Part shown: one piece after another, positions 36,170-44,452 of the stretch
Position numbering within the stretch: position 1 is the first letter of the stretch
How the letters are laid out: every line of letters begins with the position of its first letter
Origin: Planctomycetota bacterium
Lineage (GTDB): Bacteria; Planctomycetota; SZUA-567; JAKLDR01
Direction of reading: 5' to 3'
Assembly (NCBI GenBank): GCA_022703445.1
Contig: JAKLDR010000008.1
Coordinates: 1 to 64,000, forward strand
Length of the DNA: 64,000 nt
Notes under the pieces: generated by a model
Databases searched by the model: none
Told to the model about the DNA's origin: nothing
The model's input: only the letters and a program-made list of their open reading frames with translations
Program-made: the position numbers and the translations under genes

Positions 36170-36203
36170 CTGCGTCAAACGCACCGGAGAGCGGCCCATA
36201 GTG

Positions 36204-36401
36204 CCCAGGCCCTTAGGGCTGCACCACGGTGGTGCGCGGTTGCACCGAATCCGGGCCTGGGTGGTGCGACCAGGCCGGCGCGCTGGTCGGATGACGGAGG
36301 AAGGTTGGAGATCACAGGGGCGTGCTCACGGCCTAGGCCATACAATGCCCGCAACGGCCGAAGCCCTGCCGGGCCCCCACAACCCTGCAAGGCACGCCCC
36401 T
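36204..36401 (+). ncRNA. Candidate structured leader RNA
   Basis: Nested complementary segments: CCCAGGCCC (36204-36212) with GGGCCTGGG (36253-36261), enclosing GCACCAC (36221-36227). GCACCAC can pair with GTGGTGC at 36229-36235 or with a second copy at 36261-36267. CGACCAG (36267-36273) pairs with CTGGTCG (36283-36289). AGGGGCGTGC (36316-36325) pairs with GCACGCCCCT (36392-36401), which ends four bases before the next start codon. I do not recognise a known riboswitch or RNA family. Alternative pairing of GCACCAC would allow a switch. No computed fold supports this yet. Confidence 0.45.
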
Positions 36402-36405
36402 GTAT

Positions 36406-36750
36406 ATGATATTCGCGGGTAGGCTGCCCCGGCCGGGGCTGCGGGTCCTGGTGGTGGAGGACCAGCCGTCCGGGGCCGTGGCCCAAGGCTTCCGGAAGTT
36501 GGGGTGCGATGTCGAGGTCGTCGCCGACGGCCTGGACGGATTCCGGCGGGCCAGCCGCGGAAGCTTCGACGTGGTGGCTCTCCGCGCTTCGGCCGGAGAG
36601 AGCGGCGCCATGAGCTGCCTGGACACCCTCAGAGCCATGAGCCTGGTCGGCATCGAGGCCCCGATACTGGTGGTCGGAGCTGAGCCCGGCAGCAGCCTGG
36701 CGGCCGAGTTCCTGGCCTCAGGCGCGAAGGCCGTCCTGGCGACCGTCTGA
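36406..36750 (+). CDS. Degenerate receiver-domain protein lacking the phospho-acceptor Asp
   Basis: 114 residues. The fold signature of a response-regulator receiver is visible: 'LRVLVVEDQPSGAVAQGFRKLGCDVEVVADGLDGFRRASRGSFDVVALRASAGESG', later 'APILVVGAEPGSSLAAEFLASGAKAVL'. At the position of the conserved phosphorylated Asp (usual 'DVVLLD') there is Arg ('DVVALR'), and the conserved Lys near the end is absent. The acidic ED pair is kept. It is therefore a pseudo-receiver if functional. No Shine-Dalgarno is seen; the start is directly after the leader stem. No output domain follows; a broken hisB begins 42 bp later. It could also be a decaying gene. Confidence 0.6.
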   Translation: MIFAGRLPRPGLRVLVVEDQPSGAVAQGFRKLGCDVEVVADGLDGFRRASRGSFDVVALRASAGESGAMSCLDTLRAMSLVGIEAPILVVGAEPGSSLAAEFLASGAKAVLATV

Positions 36751-36791
36751 GGCCCCTGAGCCGGCGCGCGACCTCCAGAGGCTGGCCGGCG

Positions 36792-37172
36792 GACGCCGGC
36801 ATCGTCCTGGGCCAGGCGCTGGCCGCGGCGCTCGACGACAAGAAGGGCGTCAGCCGCTACGGCTGGGCGAGGGTGGCCATGGACGAGGCCCTGGCTGAGG
36901 CGGCGCTGGACCTCTCCGCGCGCTCGTACCTGGTGCTCGAGGGCCTGCCCGAGAAGGGGCGCGTCGGCACCTTCGACTTCGAGCTGGCCCACGAATTCTT
37001 CCTGGCGCTGACCGCCAATGCCAGGATGACGCTCCACCTCGAAGTGGTGCGCGGCATGAACAAGCACCACACGTTCGAGGCGGCCTTCAAGGCCCTCGGC
37101 CGGGCGCTCCGTCAGGCCTGCTCGGTCGACCCGCGCGAGCGGGGCGTGCCGTCGACCAAGGGGAAACTCTGA
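36792..37172 (+). pseudogene. hisB: hisB 3' remnant 1 (imidazoleglycerol-phosphate dehydratase)
   Basis: The frame from 36792 encodes about 126 residues that read as the C-terminal two thirds of HisB: 'DAGIVLGQALAAALDDKKGVSRYG', 'AMDEALAEAALDLSARSYLV', 'VGTFDFELAHEFFLALTANARMTLHLEVVRGMNKHHTFEAAFKALGRALRQ' and the terminal 'STKGKL'. The second metal-binding His pair (HH) is intact. The first about 70 residues, with the first His-His-x-x-Glu site, are missing; the sequence before 'DAGIV' is not HisB-like in any frame. No start codon with a Shine-Dalgarno is present. It is a truncated gene, and no other his gene lies nearby. Confidence 0.8.
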
Positions 37173-37173
37173 G

Positions 37174-37205
37174 AGGGCCGAAGGCCTAAGGGCTAAGGCG
37201 GAGTT
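37174..37205. repeat. One-armed heptamer tract I after hisB remnant 1
   Basis: CCGAAGG, CCTAAGG, GCTAAGG, CGGAG follow the hisB stop directly. No good complementary arm is present. Similar in sequence and placement to element J after the second hisB remnant. Confidence 0.55.
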
Positions 37206-37242
37206 GGCGATGCAGCCCCGGCTCCGCCATCCGCCCAGATTC

Positions 37243-40200
37243 TCACTTCGCCCCAGCCCTGGTCGCCTCCGCAGCCAGAGCCAGGATGCGCTCGTCGCGT
37301 TCCGCAATCGCACCGTACTCGGCCCAGTTCAAGATCACGCCGTTTCCCCAAACCGTTCTCATCAAGTCCTCGCCGCGCGCGTCCAGACATTCGTTGACGC
37401 GCCTCTCCAGGTCTCCATGGATCTTCTTCTCGTCTAGCGCCCGCTGCAGGAAGATGATCGCCTCGGCGAGCTGCAACCCCTCGCGATACATCTCGTAGCG
37501 CTCGCTGGCTATCGGTCCGTCGGCGCCCGGAGCGAGAATGGACAGGGTGCCATCCGCACTGGGCCCGAGCCCCCCGCGGCAGTCGGCCTCGAAGTAGTAC
37601 TTCTTGCTCTCCCCCTTGATAGGGAAGACGTCCGCGCCAAGCTGGTTGCCATCGAGGGCACACATGATGGTCGCTTCCTGGTATCGACGGTAAGACTCGA
37701 GATTCCAGGAATTCATAAGGCCATGCCGCGCCTTGTACCAACGGCTCTTCTCCACCTTGGGGTCGAGGAGTTTCCTGTATCCCCTGATCTCGGGGTTCGG
37801 AATGGTCCAAACGCTCTCCACGTTGACTACGGGCATGGGCGTCTTGTCCGTGCCAACAAGAGGGCCACCGCGAACGGCGCCGTGGGCGGTGACCGCGAAG
37901 GCGCCGTCCGGCCAGATCTTCCGGTAGTTGTCGACCACCGTCGGCAGGATCCCCCCGACGTAGTCGCTGTGCCCGACGCAGGTGACGTCGAACCAGCCGC
38001 GGGCCTCCAGCTTCTTGCGAATCTCGTCGAGCACCGGCTTCCAGAAAGCCAGGCTCTCCGGCGTCCCCGGGCAAGGCGGTGTCATCCGGTCGAGCTTCCC
38101 CGAGGCCGGATCCAGGGTGGTCACATACCCAGCCATTTTCGTGAGCAACCAGGGGTCTTCCCACCCCTTGGGGTGGTCAGGCCAAATCTTGTCGAAAGGC
38201 TTGTCCGTCGCCACCCAGCAGTTGAGCCGCAGCGGCCGCGGTTTGCCCATGCTCTTGGCAACGATGTCCAGGTGCTTGTCCAGGATGCTGAAGTCATGTT
38301 TGAGAGAGCCGTCGGGCTGCCTGATCCAGCGCACCTCCGACTGCTCGTTTCCGCTCAGGCCGTACCAATCGACCGCCAAGTTCACCAGCACCTGCCGCGA
38401 GTTGAGTTCGGACATGAGCGCCAGTGACTTGCCCACCAGCGCCCAGTGCTGGTCCGACCAGAGCGGAACATTGTAGTACTTCGCCAGGGTCTCCGGCAAG
38501 GAGTAACCGCAGACGCTGGTCCGGAAGTCCAGAGGATCGGGCAGGACCCAGTCGTAGACGGTCAGCTTCAGTGGCACCTTCGTGGCCGGCAGGCCTTCCG
38601 CCGCGACGGTTACCGTCCCCTCATACCTGCCCGGTTTGGCATCCTTGGGCACCCGGACGGTCACCCACAGCGGCGCCAGAGCCCCGGGGGCACACTTCTT
38701 TCCGGGCGGTGGTGCCACCTTGCTCACCGCCACCTCGGATGGGATCACGTCGAGCAATCCATCGAAACGTCCTCGGCGAAGCAAGACGCCCAGGTTGGGG
38801 TCATTGCCAATGGGGGAATCAGCCGGCATTGTGAGTGCGGCGCAGCGCAGGCGCACGGCCGCGGCGGGAATCATATCCCCATTTTCTCCCCGCAGTTCCG
38901 TCACCGAGGCCTTGAGCCCCTTGAGCGTCTGGTCTGAACTAACCATCAGTCGGCCGGAGAACACTCCGTTGCGCGCGCCGAAGACCGCGATGGGGCGGAG
39001 CGGTTCCAGTGGGTCACCGTAACGGAAGACATCGACCGTCTCCCAGGGCTGGCAATTCCACACCTGAACGCCGCCGGGCCTGGCGAGGTTGGCGGCGATC
39101 GCGGCCTGGGGTGGTGCCGCCAGCTTGGCGGCCAGAAGTCCCACTGGCGGCCAGCAGTCGTCACCGCAAACGTCGTGCTTGAAAACGACCGCCGGCACGG
39201 GGGCGGCATGGACCTCAATGGCCAGCACGTTGGTCCCCTTGCGGAGCAACTCGGAGGGGATCTTCACATCGGATAGCTTCCGTTCGCGCAGCGCCAGCCG
39301 GTCCTTGTTCTTGTTGTCGAAGGGGTGCAGGAGCTTGCCGTCCGGAGTCGTTACGGTTTCGGCAGGGTAATCCTCGGCCGGAGCGTCCAGGCCGGACGCC
39401 CCGGCGGGGAGGCTGCCCCGGGTAACTTCCTTGCCGTTCACTAGGACGACCAGGCCTCCGTAGTAGGTGACCGACAGGCGGAGGTCCGCAACTTGCGCGG
39501 GGTCCCGGACCTCGAATCTGCTTCGCAGAAAGACCAGTCCGGTCGTGTATTGCGTGTCGTACTTGCAGGCTGGAAATGGCAACGTATGGCGCCGCCAACC
39601 GCTGTCGTTGAAATCCAGGTTGGCCCAGTCAGCCGCGGGCAGTGGCCCGCTGACTGGGACATCCACATCCTTCAGTCGGCTCCAGTGGCCCGTGTTGCTT
39701 ATCCAACGAACCGGTTTCTTTCGGACCAGTTTGCCTTCTGCCGTGCGCACGAAGAAAGGACCACATACCACGGACATGCGCCAGAGGCTGTTCTCGTCCA
39801 GGATCGCAGCGTACGCGCTGGTGTCCGGGGCCACGGCTGGCTGGATGGCCGGCGGCGTCACCTGCTCAGCAGCGGCAAACTTCACGGACACGGCCCCGCC
39901 GCCGCCTACGGCCACCACAGCCCCGACCACTGCCGCCGCAAGTTTGATCTTCATCCAGAACATGGCCTTCATCGCTCCTTTCGTCAGCGACAGCACCGCC
40001 GGACTGGCGGCCGCCTGGCCGAGGCCGACCGCCTGCAGTGAAGCGGCCAGACCGGACGGGACCGCTCCAGCCGCGTTGCTTGCCAGCAGCGCTCCGAGCG
40101 CCGTTGCGGAAAGCGCCGAAGCCTGCGGGCCGAGCATGCTGCGCAGTTTCTCCAGTCCACGTTTGACGCGCATGGACAGGGCACTCTCCTTTAGGCCGAG

Positions 40201-40659
40201 TTCCCGCGCCGCCTCCGACTGGCTCAGGCCATCGAAGTAGCACAGGGCGATGGCTTCGCGGTCCTGATTCGGGAGCCTTGAGAGGGCGGAGTCCAGGACC
40301 GGAACTACCTCCCGCCAGGCCGCCTCCCGCTCGACCGCATCCATAGACTCGGGTTCCTTCACAACCGCATCCTCCCGCCTGGACCGCCGCGCCCGCTCGC
40401 GCCGGGCGCAGGTCGCGGCCAGCCTGGTGCACTCGAGCAGCCATCCAGCGAGACTGGGGCGCCCGCCCAGTTGGCTGGCCTTCTGGGCCAGAGCCAGGAA
40501 GACCGCCTGGCTAACGTCCTCGGCGAGATGGCCGTCTCCGAGCATGCGCAACGCCGCCGAGTAGACCTTCCCGGCGTGGCGCCGGGCCAGTTCGGCAAAG
40601 GCCTCCTCCGAGCGCCGACCGGCATACTGGCTCAGAAGTTCGGCATCGGTCTGACGCAT
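37243..40659 (-). CDS. ECF sigma factor fused through a membrane segment to a large DUF4091-type domain
   Basis: 1138 residues; ATG 40657-40659 is chosen because GAGGAG lies 9 bases upstream (an in-frame GTG is 21 bases further up). Sigma region 2 is about 8-95 ('AFAELARRHAGKVYSAALRML', 'AEDVSQAVFLALAQKA') and region 4 about 120-175 ('SRLPNQDREAIALCYFDGLSQSEAARELGLKESALSMRVKRGLEKLR'). A linker with 'GQAAASPAVLSLTKGA' precedes a membrane helix (about 238-262). The remaining 870 residues are extracytoplasmic: a galactose-binding-like jelly roll, then a TIM-barrel-like part ending in the DUF4091 glycosidase-like region ('YRKLLDPKVEKSRWYKARHGLMNSWNLESYRRYQEATIMCALDGNQLGADVFP'). It may act as a membrane-tethered regulator. 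Confidence 0.82.
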   Translation of the reverse strand: MRQTDAELLSQYAGRRSEEAFAELARRHAGKVYSAALRMLGDGHLAEDVSQAVFLALAQKASQLGGRPSLAGWLLECTRLAATCARRERARRSRREDAVVKEPESMDAVEREAAWREVVPVLDSALSRLPNQDREAIALCYFDGLSQSEAARELGLKESALSMRVKRGLEKLRSMLGPQASALSATALGALLASNAAGAVPSGLAASLQAVGLGQAAASPAVLSLTKGAMKAMFWMKIKLAAAVVGAVVAVGGGGAVSVKFAAAEQVTPPAIQPAVAPDTSAYAAILDENSLWRMSVVCGPFFVRTAEGKLVRKKPVRWISNTGHWSRLKDVDVPVSGPLPAADWANLDFNDSGWRRHTLPFPACKYDTQYTTGLVFLRSRFEVRDPAQVADLRLSVTYYGGLVVLVNGKEVTRGSLPAGASGLDAPAEDYPAETVTTPDGKLLHPFDNKNKDRLALRERKLSDVKIPSELLRKGTNVLAIEVHAAPVPAVVFKHDVCGDDCWPPVGLLAAKLAAPPQAAIAANLARPGGVQVWNCQPWETVDVFRYGDPLEPLRPIAVFGARNGVFSGRLMVSSDQTLKGLKASVTELRGENGDMIPAAAVRLRCAALTMPADSPIGNDPNLGVLLRRGRFDGLLDVIPSEVAVSKVAPPPGKKCAPGALAPLWVTVRVPKDAKPGRYEGTVTVAAEGLPATKVPLKLTVYDWVLPDPLDFRTSVCGYSLPETLAKYYNVPLWSDQHWALVGKSLALMSELNSRQVLVNLAVDWYGLSGNEQSEVRWIRQPDGSLKHDFSILDKHLDIVAKSMGKPRPLRLNCWVATDKPFDKIWPDHPKGWEDPWLLTKMAGYVTTLDPASGKLDRMTPPCPGTPESLAFWKPVLDEIRKKLEARGWFDVTCVGHSDYVGGILPTVVDNYRKIWPDGAFAVTAHGAVRGGPLVGTDKTPMPVVNVESVWTIPNPEIRGYRKLLDPKVEKSRWYKARHGLMNSWNLESYRRYQEATIMCALDGNQLGADVFPIKGESKKYYFEADCRGGLGPSADGTLSILAPGADGPIASERYEMYREGLQLAEAIIFLQRALDEKKIHGDLERRVNECLDARGEDLMRTVWGNGVILNWAEYGAIAERDERILALAAEATRAGAK

Positions 40660-40771
40660 GCTGCGCTGCTCCTCATTCACAGGTCATCCTGCCGCCGGGG
40701 CGGGAGAGCCCACGGGAATTATGGCATTTCCCGGGGCTGGCCACAAGCGAAGCCGGAGGTCTGGGATGGGT

Positions 40772-40915
40772 TCTCTACATCTCGAGGTGGTCCGCGGCGC
40801 CAACCAGCACCAGATGTTCGAAGCGGCCTCCAAGGCCCTGGGCCGGGCCCTCCGCCAGGCCTGCGCGGCCGACCCGCGGGAGCGGGGCGTGCCGTCGAGC
40901 AAGGGAAAGCTCTGA
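40772..40915 (+). pseudogene. hisB: hisB 3' remnant 2
   Basis: Only the last 47 codons of HisB remain: 'SLHLEVVRGANQHQMFEAASKALGRALRQ' to 'SSKGKL' and stop. The DNA aligns closely with 37029-37172 (remnant 1) from LHLEVVRG to the stop and on into GAGAAGG. The His-His pair has become QHQ. The frame is open upstream but the sequence there is not HisB-like. It is a second, more decayed copy. Confidence 0.75.
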
Positions 40916-40965
40916 GAAGGCGGAAGGAAGAAGGCTGCTAGCCCTTCATCCGCCTGCCTTGCAGG
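40914..40965. repeat. Heptamer hairpin J after hisB remnant 2
   Basis: GAGAAGG, CGGAAGG, AAGAAGG on the left and AGCCCTT, CATCCGC, CTGCCTT on the right, overlapping the end of the hisB fragment and lying 6 bp from the stop of the convergent ECF fusion gene. Confidence 0.65.
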
Positions 40966-40971
40966 CGTTGC

Positions 40972-43900
40972 CTATTTCTTCGGCTCCTGGAGCTTGACCT
41001 CGAAGGTCTTCAAGCCGGGCTTGTCCAGCCGGGCAACCCCCACCTCCTGGTCCCGGTAGTAGAAGACGGCCACCTTGAACAGCGGATCGTAGTGCAGCGA
41101 GCGGCTGCCGGTGGTCGCCCAGTACTCGCGAGTGGAGATGTACTGCTCCTTGCCCTCGTAGGGCAGATTCAGTCCCACCCACTTCTGGCCCTCGATGTCG
41201 TAGGCCAGGTTGCCGGCGGCGCCATCGCCCTGGACGCGGATTTCGTTGAGGAGCATGTCGATCTCCGGGACGTAGACCGTCTCGCGCATGAAGCAGCCCG
41301 GGCGGCCCTTGCCGGGGATGATGGTGAGCGCGCCGCCGGCCAGGTCGTAGCGCATCATCGGGTCGCCGTTGTGGCCCAGCCACAGGCAGTCGCGCTTGGA
41401 GTCGTAGCACATGCCGGAGGTGTCGCCGTAGGCGCCGCCGACCTTGCCGCCGGTCAACGGCAGCTTGGTCCACGAACCAGCCTTGGCGTCGAAGAGCTGA
41501 AGCGCGTCGTTGCCCCAGCAGACCACCCCCCTGGGTGTGCTGGCCAACGCGACTTTCAGCTCGCCGCCGATGCTGGCCGCCGGCGGGTAGTCCCACTCGC
41601 GCGACGCCGGATCGTAAGTCCAGGTCCCGCCGCGGACCATCCACACGCCCTTCTTCGAGGCCGGATCGTAGGCCGCCGCGTCCCAGACGTGGTTGGGCAC
41701 GTGCGGGCGGTTGTTGAAGCTCTGGTTGGCCATGTGGAAGAATCCCCGGGTGGGCGGGTCCTCGGCGGGATAGCCCAGGCTCCAGGTCGCGGTGCGCAGG
41801 CTGTAGTGGGCCAGGTCGGTGCTGACGTAGCTGGAGTGCCCGCCGCCCCAGTGCAGGATCTGGTGGCGGTCGGTGTCGTAAGGCAGCGTGCCCCAGTCAC
41901 GGGTGGCCGTGCCCTTGGGCGGCTTGGGCATCAACTTCCAGGTGTTGGCGGGCAGTTCCTTGAGGAACTTGCCGACCGCCTCCGGATCGGGCTGGCTGAC
42001 CTTGTCGTAGTCGGCCGGCGCGAGGCCGAAGACCACGGTTTCCGGAGCGGGCCCTCCGGCCACCGCGACTCCGGCCGCCGCCGGGTCGACGCGCATCCCC
42101 CAGGTGACGCGGGCGCGGTGCTTCTTGGGATCGTTGCTAACTACGATGAGCTGGTCGGCGGTGTCGGCCGCGCCGGGGCCGCCGGCCGGCCCGTCCTTGA
42201 GCTGCGCGAGCAGCTTCCAGGAGTCGGTCTTGAGGTCGTAGGTCCAGAGGTCCTGCGGCGGTGCGTCGCGCCGGGAGGCCCCGCCGGCGAGGACGATCGC
42301 GCCGCTCTTGGGCAGCCAGGCCAGGGTGTGGCCGGCGCGCGGAGTCGGGCAGGCCTTGGGGCGGCGCTGCTCCCAGCTGCGCGACTTGCAGTCGTAGACC
42401 CAGGTGTCGGCGAGGAACCCGTCCAGCCGGCTGCCGCCGAAGAGGACGATCTTGCCGGCCGCCGGGTCCGTGGCCATCTGCGCGTAGCCCCGGCCGCAGG
42501 GTTCGGCGTCGAGCGCGCGCGCGGCGCGCCAGGCGAGATCCTGCGCAGCCTGGGCCCCGGCCAGCGCCTCCTGGCCGACCTTGGTGCCGAGCTTTCCGCC
42601 GAGCGCCTTAAGCGCCGCGGCCAGCTTCCCGGCCTCCTCGGCGGCGGCCGGCGGGGACTTCTCCTCCGGACCGGCGAGCTTGGCGGCCTTGAGCTTGCCC
42701 GCGAAGGTCTCGATCTCCGCAGCCAGTTTTCCGGCGCGCTCAGCGAGGTTCTCCTTCGACTCGCCCTCGCTCTCGGTGACGTAGAACCGGTTGCGCACGG
42801 CGTTGGCCAGCGCGTTGATCTTCGCGCGCAGGCCCTCGGCCTCGGTGCCGAGCGCCCTGAGCTCCTTGGAGCCGGCCTCGACCTTCTTCCAGGCACCGGC
42901 GGCGATGTTGAAGGCCCAGGTCCCGGGCGTGCCGCCGGGTTCGTTGCTCGTCCCGCCGACGGAGAGGATCTCCTTGTTGACCGGGTCGTAGGCCAGCGAC
43001 CCGTATATCAGGGCGAGACCCTTGGAGGTCTTGCTGAATCTGTCGGCCTTGAGGTCGGTCCACTTGCGCTCGGCCGGGTCGTAGGCCGCGGTAATGTCGA
43101 AGAAGTAGGTATAGAGCTTCCCGCCGACCGGGTCGAAGGCGTACTGGAAGCCCATCCGCGTGTCCGTCTCGTAGGCGGCGGTCTCGCCGTCCATGCGGAT
43201 GCGGCTGACGCCGGCCTTGTCGGTCTGGAAGGGCGCCGTGGGCCAGCCGGTGTAGCCGGAGCTGGGCGCGTCGGTCAGGCCCGACTCGTTCTTGTAGGGG
43301 CCGTCCTTGGGGTGGGCGTTGGTCCACTTCTCCGCGCCGGCATCGAAGAGCTCGGTGTCGAAGTGCTGGGGCTTGCCGGCCACGCCGCCGGCCAGGATGA
43401 ACTTCCCGATGTTCGGCGCGTAGCAGAAGAGCGGCACGTCCCGGGCGCCGTCGGTCTCCTCGGCGAGCTTCACCCAGGTGTTGGCTGGGGCGGCCTTGAT
43501 CCTGGCGCTCTCCGGCGCCTGAGGACCGGCCGGCTCGCCGGCTGCAAGTCTGGCGATCAGCGCCCCGCCGCCGCCCATCATCAGCACCGCCCCGACCACC
43601 GTCACCGCGAGCTTCAGTTTCGCCCAGATCATGGTCTTCACCGCTCCTTTTGTCAGCGACAGGACCGCCGGGGAGGCGGCTGCTTGGCCCGCGCACACCG
43701 CCTGCACCGAGGCCACCAGTCCGGCCGGCGCCTTGATGGCCAGGCCCTGGCCCAGACCGGCGGCCAAAGCACTGGCGGACAGTGCCACGCCCTGCCTGGA
43801 GAGGCTCCGGAGGAGCTTCTCCATGGCGTTGGCGAGCCTCAGCGATACGGTGCGCCGGGCGCAGCCGACCTCCTGGCCGATCTCCTCCTCGGTCTTGCCG

Positions 43901-44346
43901 TAGTAGAAACGCAGGACGGTCACGTCCCGCTCCGAGGCCGGCAGCGCGGCCAGGGCCAGGTCCAAGTGAGGCCGCAGCTCTTCGGCGAGCGCCGGCTCCG
44001 GCGGAGCCTGAGTCTGAACTCTTTCCATCGATGCCTCCCGGTCATGCCGGCCCTGGCGGGCGAGGCTTCTCTTGAGCGTCAGCGCGCAGTGACTCGCCGC
44101 CCAGAAGAGCCAACCGCCCAGGCTGACGTCCCTGGGCAGGGCCCTGGCCTTGCGCACCAGCAGGAGGAAGGTGGCCTGCGCCGCATCCTCGGCGTCGTGC
44201 TGGTTGCCCAGGATGCGCAGGCAGCAGGCGTAGACGGCGTCGCTGTGGCGACGCACGAGCTCCGCGAAGTACTGCTGCGAGCCTTGGCCCGTGTAGCGTG
44301 CCAGAAGCTCGCCGTCAGTCATGACCCGGCATCCGTTATCCTGCAT
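40972..44346 (-). CDS. ECF sigma factor fused through a membrane segment to a kelch propeller
   Basis: 1124 residues; ATG 44344-44346 with GGGAGAGG is preferred to ATG 44322. Sigma region 2 is about 20-95 ('YFAELVRRHSDAVYACCLRILGNQHDAEDAAQATFLLLV') and region 4 about 125-182 ('LPASERDVTVLRFYYGKTEEEIGQEVGCARRTVSLRLANAMEKLL'). A linker contains the same 'GQAAASPAVLSLTKGA' as the neighbouring fusion, then a membrane helix (about 240-262). The outer part is a kelch propeller ('GKIVLFGGSRLDGFLADTWVYD', 'IVLAGGASRRDAPPQDLWTYD', 'QILHWGGGHSSYVSTDLAHYS') interrupted at about 500-610 by a coiled-coil-like helical insert. It is probably a one-protein signalling device. Confidence 0.85.
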   Translation of the reverse strand: MQDNGCRVMTDGELLARYTGQGSQQYFAELVRRHSDAVYACCLRILGNQHDAEDAAQATFLLLVRKARALPRDVSLGGWLFWAASHCALTLKRSLARQGRHDREASMERVQTQAPPEPALAEELRPHLDLALAALPASERDVTVLRFYYGKTEEEIGQEVGCARRTVSLRLANAMEKLLRSLSRQGVALSASALAAGLGQGLAIKAPAGLVASVQAVCAGQAAASPAVLSLTKGAVKTMIWAKLKLAVTVVGAVLMMGGGGALIARLAAGEPAGPQAPESARIKAAPANTWVKLAEETDGARDVPLFCYAPNIGKFILAGGVAGKPQHFDTELFDAGAEKWTNAHPKDGPYKNESGLTDAPSSGYTGWPTAPFQTDKAGVSRIRMDGETAAYETDTRMGFQYAFDPVGGKLYTYFFDITAAYDPAERKWTDLKADRFSKTSKGLALIYGSLAYDPVNKEILSVGGTSNEPGGTPGTWAFNIAAGAWKKVEAGSKELRALGTEAEGLRAKINALANAVRNRFYVTESEGESKENLAERAGKLAAEIETFAGKLKAAKLAGPEEKSPPAAAEEAGKLAAALKALGGKLGTKVGQEALAGAQAAQDLAWRAARALDAEPCGRGYAQMATDPAAGKIVLFGGSRLDGFLADTWVYDCKSRSWEQRRPKACPTPRAGHTLAWLPKSGAIVLAGGASRRDAPPQDLWTYDLKTDSWKLLAQLKDGPAGGPGAADTADQLIVVSNDPKKHRARVTWGMRVDPAAAGVAVAGGPAPETVVFGLAPADYDKVSQPDPEAVGKFLKELPANTWKLMPKPPKGTATRDWGTLPYDTDRHQILHWGGGHSSYVSTDLAHYSLRTATWSLGYPAEDPPTRGFFHMANQSFNNRPHVPNHVWDAAAYDPASKKGVWMVRGGTWTYDPASREWDYPPAASIGGELKVALASTPRGVVCWGNDALQLFDAKAGSWTKLPLTGGKVGGAYGDTSGMCYDSKRDCLWLGHNGDPMMRYDLAGGALTIIPGKGRPGCFMRETVYVPEIDMLLNEIRVQGDGAAGNLAYDIEGQKWVGLNLPYEGKEQYISTREYWATTGSRSLHYDPLFKVAVFYYRDQEVGVARLDKPGLKTFEVKLQEPKK

Positions 44347-44424
44347 GCCCTCTCCCGCCGAAATCGCCTTTATTCGCCGGCCACCGAGCGAATGGCAGCA
44401 AATTCCAGGAAAATCGGGATCCCG

Positions 44425-44452
44425 CCATCCTTTACCCTTTATCCTTCGTGCT
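44425..44452. repeat. One-armed heptamer tract overlapping the araC-like 3' end
   Basis: CCATCCT, TTACCCT, TTATCCT, TCGTGCT run across the stop codon of the AraC-family gene and encode part of its last residues (TKDKG). No matching arm found within 100 bp. Possibly an eroded element. Confidence 0.4.

Noticed and set aside
36190..36300. Possible tRNA or known riboswitch in the leader region
   Set aside because: A GAATCC/GGTTGCACC stretch recalls a T-arm, but there is no TTCGA-type loop, anticodon arm or acceptor pairing; no cobalamin, SAM, SAH or c-di-GMP consensus fits.
36792..37172. Intact small HisB enzyme
   Set aside because: The first metal-binding His pair and about 70 residues are missing and no start codon with a ribosome-binding site exists, so it is treated as a pseudogene.
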